DNA from: Bactericera cockerelli
Lineage: Eukaryota; Arthropoda; Insecta; Hemiptera; Triozidae
Length of the DNA: 64,000 nt
Direction of reading: 5' to 3'
Assembly: GCA_024516035.1 (NCBI GenBank)
Contig: CM044955.1
Coordinates: forward strand, 12,468,009-12,532,008
Under the pieces are notes generated by a model. That model ran no database searches, was not told the DNA's origin, and saw nothing but the letters and a program-made list of their open reading frames with translations. Every line of letters starts with the position of its first letter. Position 1 is the stretch's first letter. Of this stretch, positions 63,874 to 64,000 are shown one piece after another. Position numbers and translations under genes: made by a program.

Positions 63874-64000
63874 TATATTTTTTTTGTATCCAATTTTTGG
63901 CCAGCACTAAAGTCAGGGCCAAGGTGGGTTGAGTTAATTTGTGATACTAAGATCTTATTATTTACAAATCCTTTCGTACAAATTTCAATTTTCTACTGTT

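Larger units (their letters stand above)
58145..64000 (-). mobile_element. Tandem partial copy B of the provirus plus flank
   Basis: Sequence from 58145 matches copy A from 52272 for at least 5.85 kb (an offset of about 5,873). Copy B starts inside the env remnant, so it has no 3' LTR and no rest of env. It runs through pol, gag and a full LTR (63500-63873) into the same host flank. Differences from A are few, mostly one-base indels in homopolymers near the two ends. The centre (about 58610-62280) shows none by eye. Confidence 0.93.

Overview
This window looks like a piece of an arthropod genome, most likely an insect. It has GT-AG introns, AT-rich non-coding DNA, GC-rich exons for some conserved genes, an env-bearing errantivirus-type Gypsy element, and Tc1, piggyBac-type and many SINE copies. 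I cannot fix the order from sequence alone. A 100-N scaffold gap lies at 36226-36325, and several frame breaks fall in homopolymers, so some apparent mutations may be uncorrected indels.

Layout. (1) 504-1246, minus: one GC-rich exon of dachshund, encoding the Ski/Sno/Dac DNA-binding-like domain. (2) 1.2-13.7 kb: no recognised gene except one orphan 74-codon exon (9414-9635, minus). The rest is SINEs, a split minisatellite (6.9-8.2 kb), a 475-bp hairpin element (10.58-11.05 kb) and a ~157-bp satellite array. (3) 13.8-20.6 kb, minus: two orphan genes. One is a single-exon ORF. The other is a two-exon gene whose 3' exon encodes a long heptapeptide-repeat tract; splice sites and phase join its exons exactly. 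(4) 23.9-31.0 kb, minus: the last four exons of cytosolic malate dehydrogenase, with introns full of SINEs and a 1.85-kb foldback element. The 5' exons are not visible. (5) 31.7-39.7 kb: a LINE split by a piggyBac-type MITE that itself carries a SINE head, then a broken Tc1 transposon. (6) 40.1-44.2 kb, plus: five exons of a DDB2-like WD40 protein; the C-terminal exons are not visible. (7) 46.7-47.4 kb: a 5'-truncated LINE with clear target duplications. (8) 49.1-50.3 kb, plus: an intact intronless Dcp1 (mRNA decapping activator). (9) 51.1-64.0 kb: a Gypsy/errantivirus provirus (minus) and a partial tandem copy of it, produced by a ~5.87-kb duplication that also copied host flank.

The host genes have unrelated roles (transcription cofactor, malate/NAD metabolism, UV-damage recognition, mRNA decapping) and do not form a functional cluster. 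The least explained material is the heptapeptide-repeat gene with its orphan neighbour, and a set of SINE families in which a 5S-rRNA-type head and a tRNA-type head share the same body.
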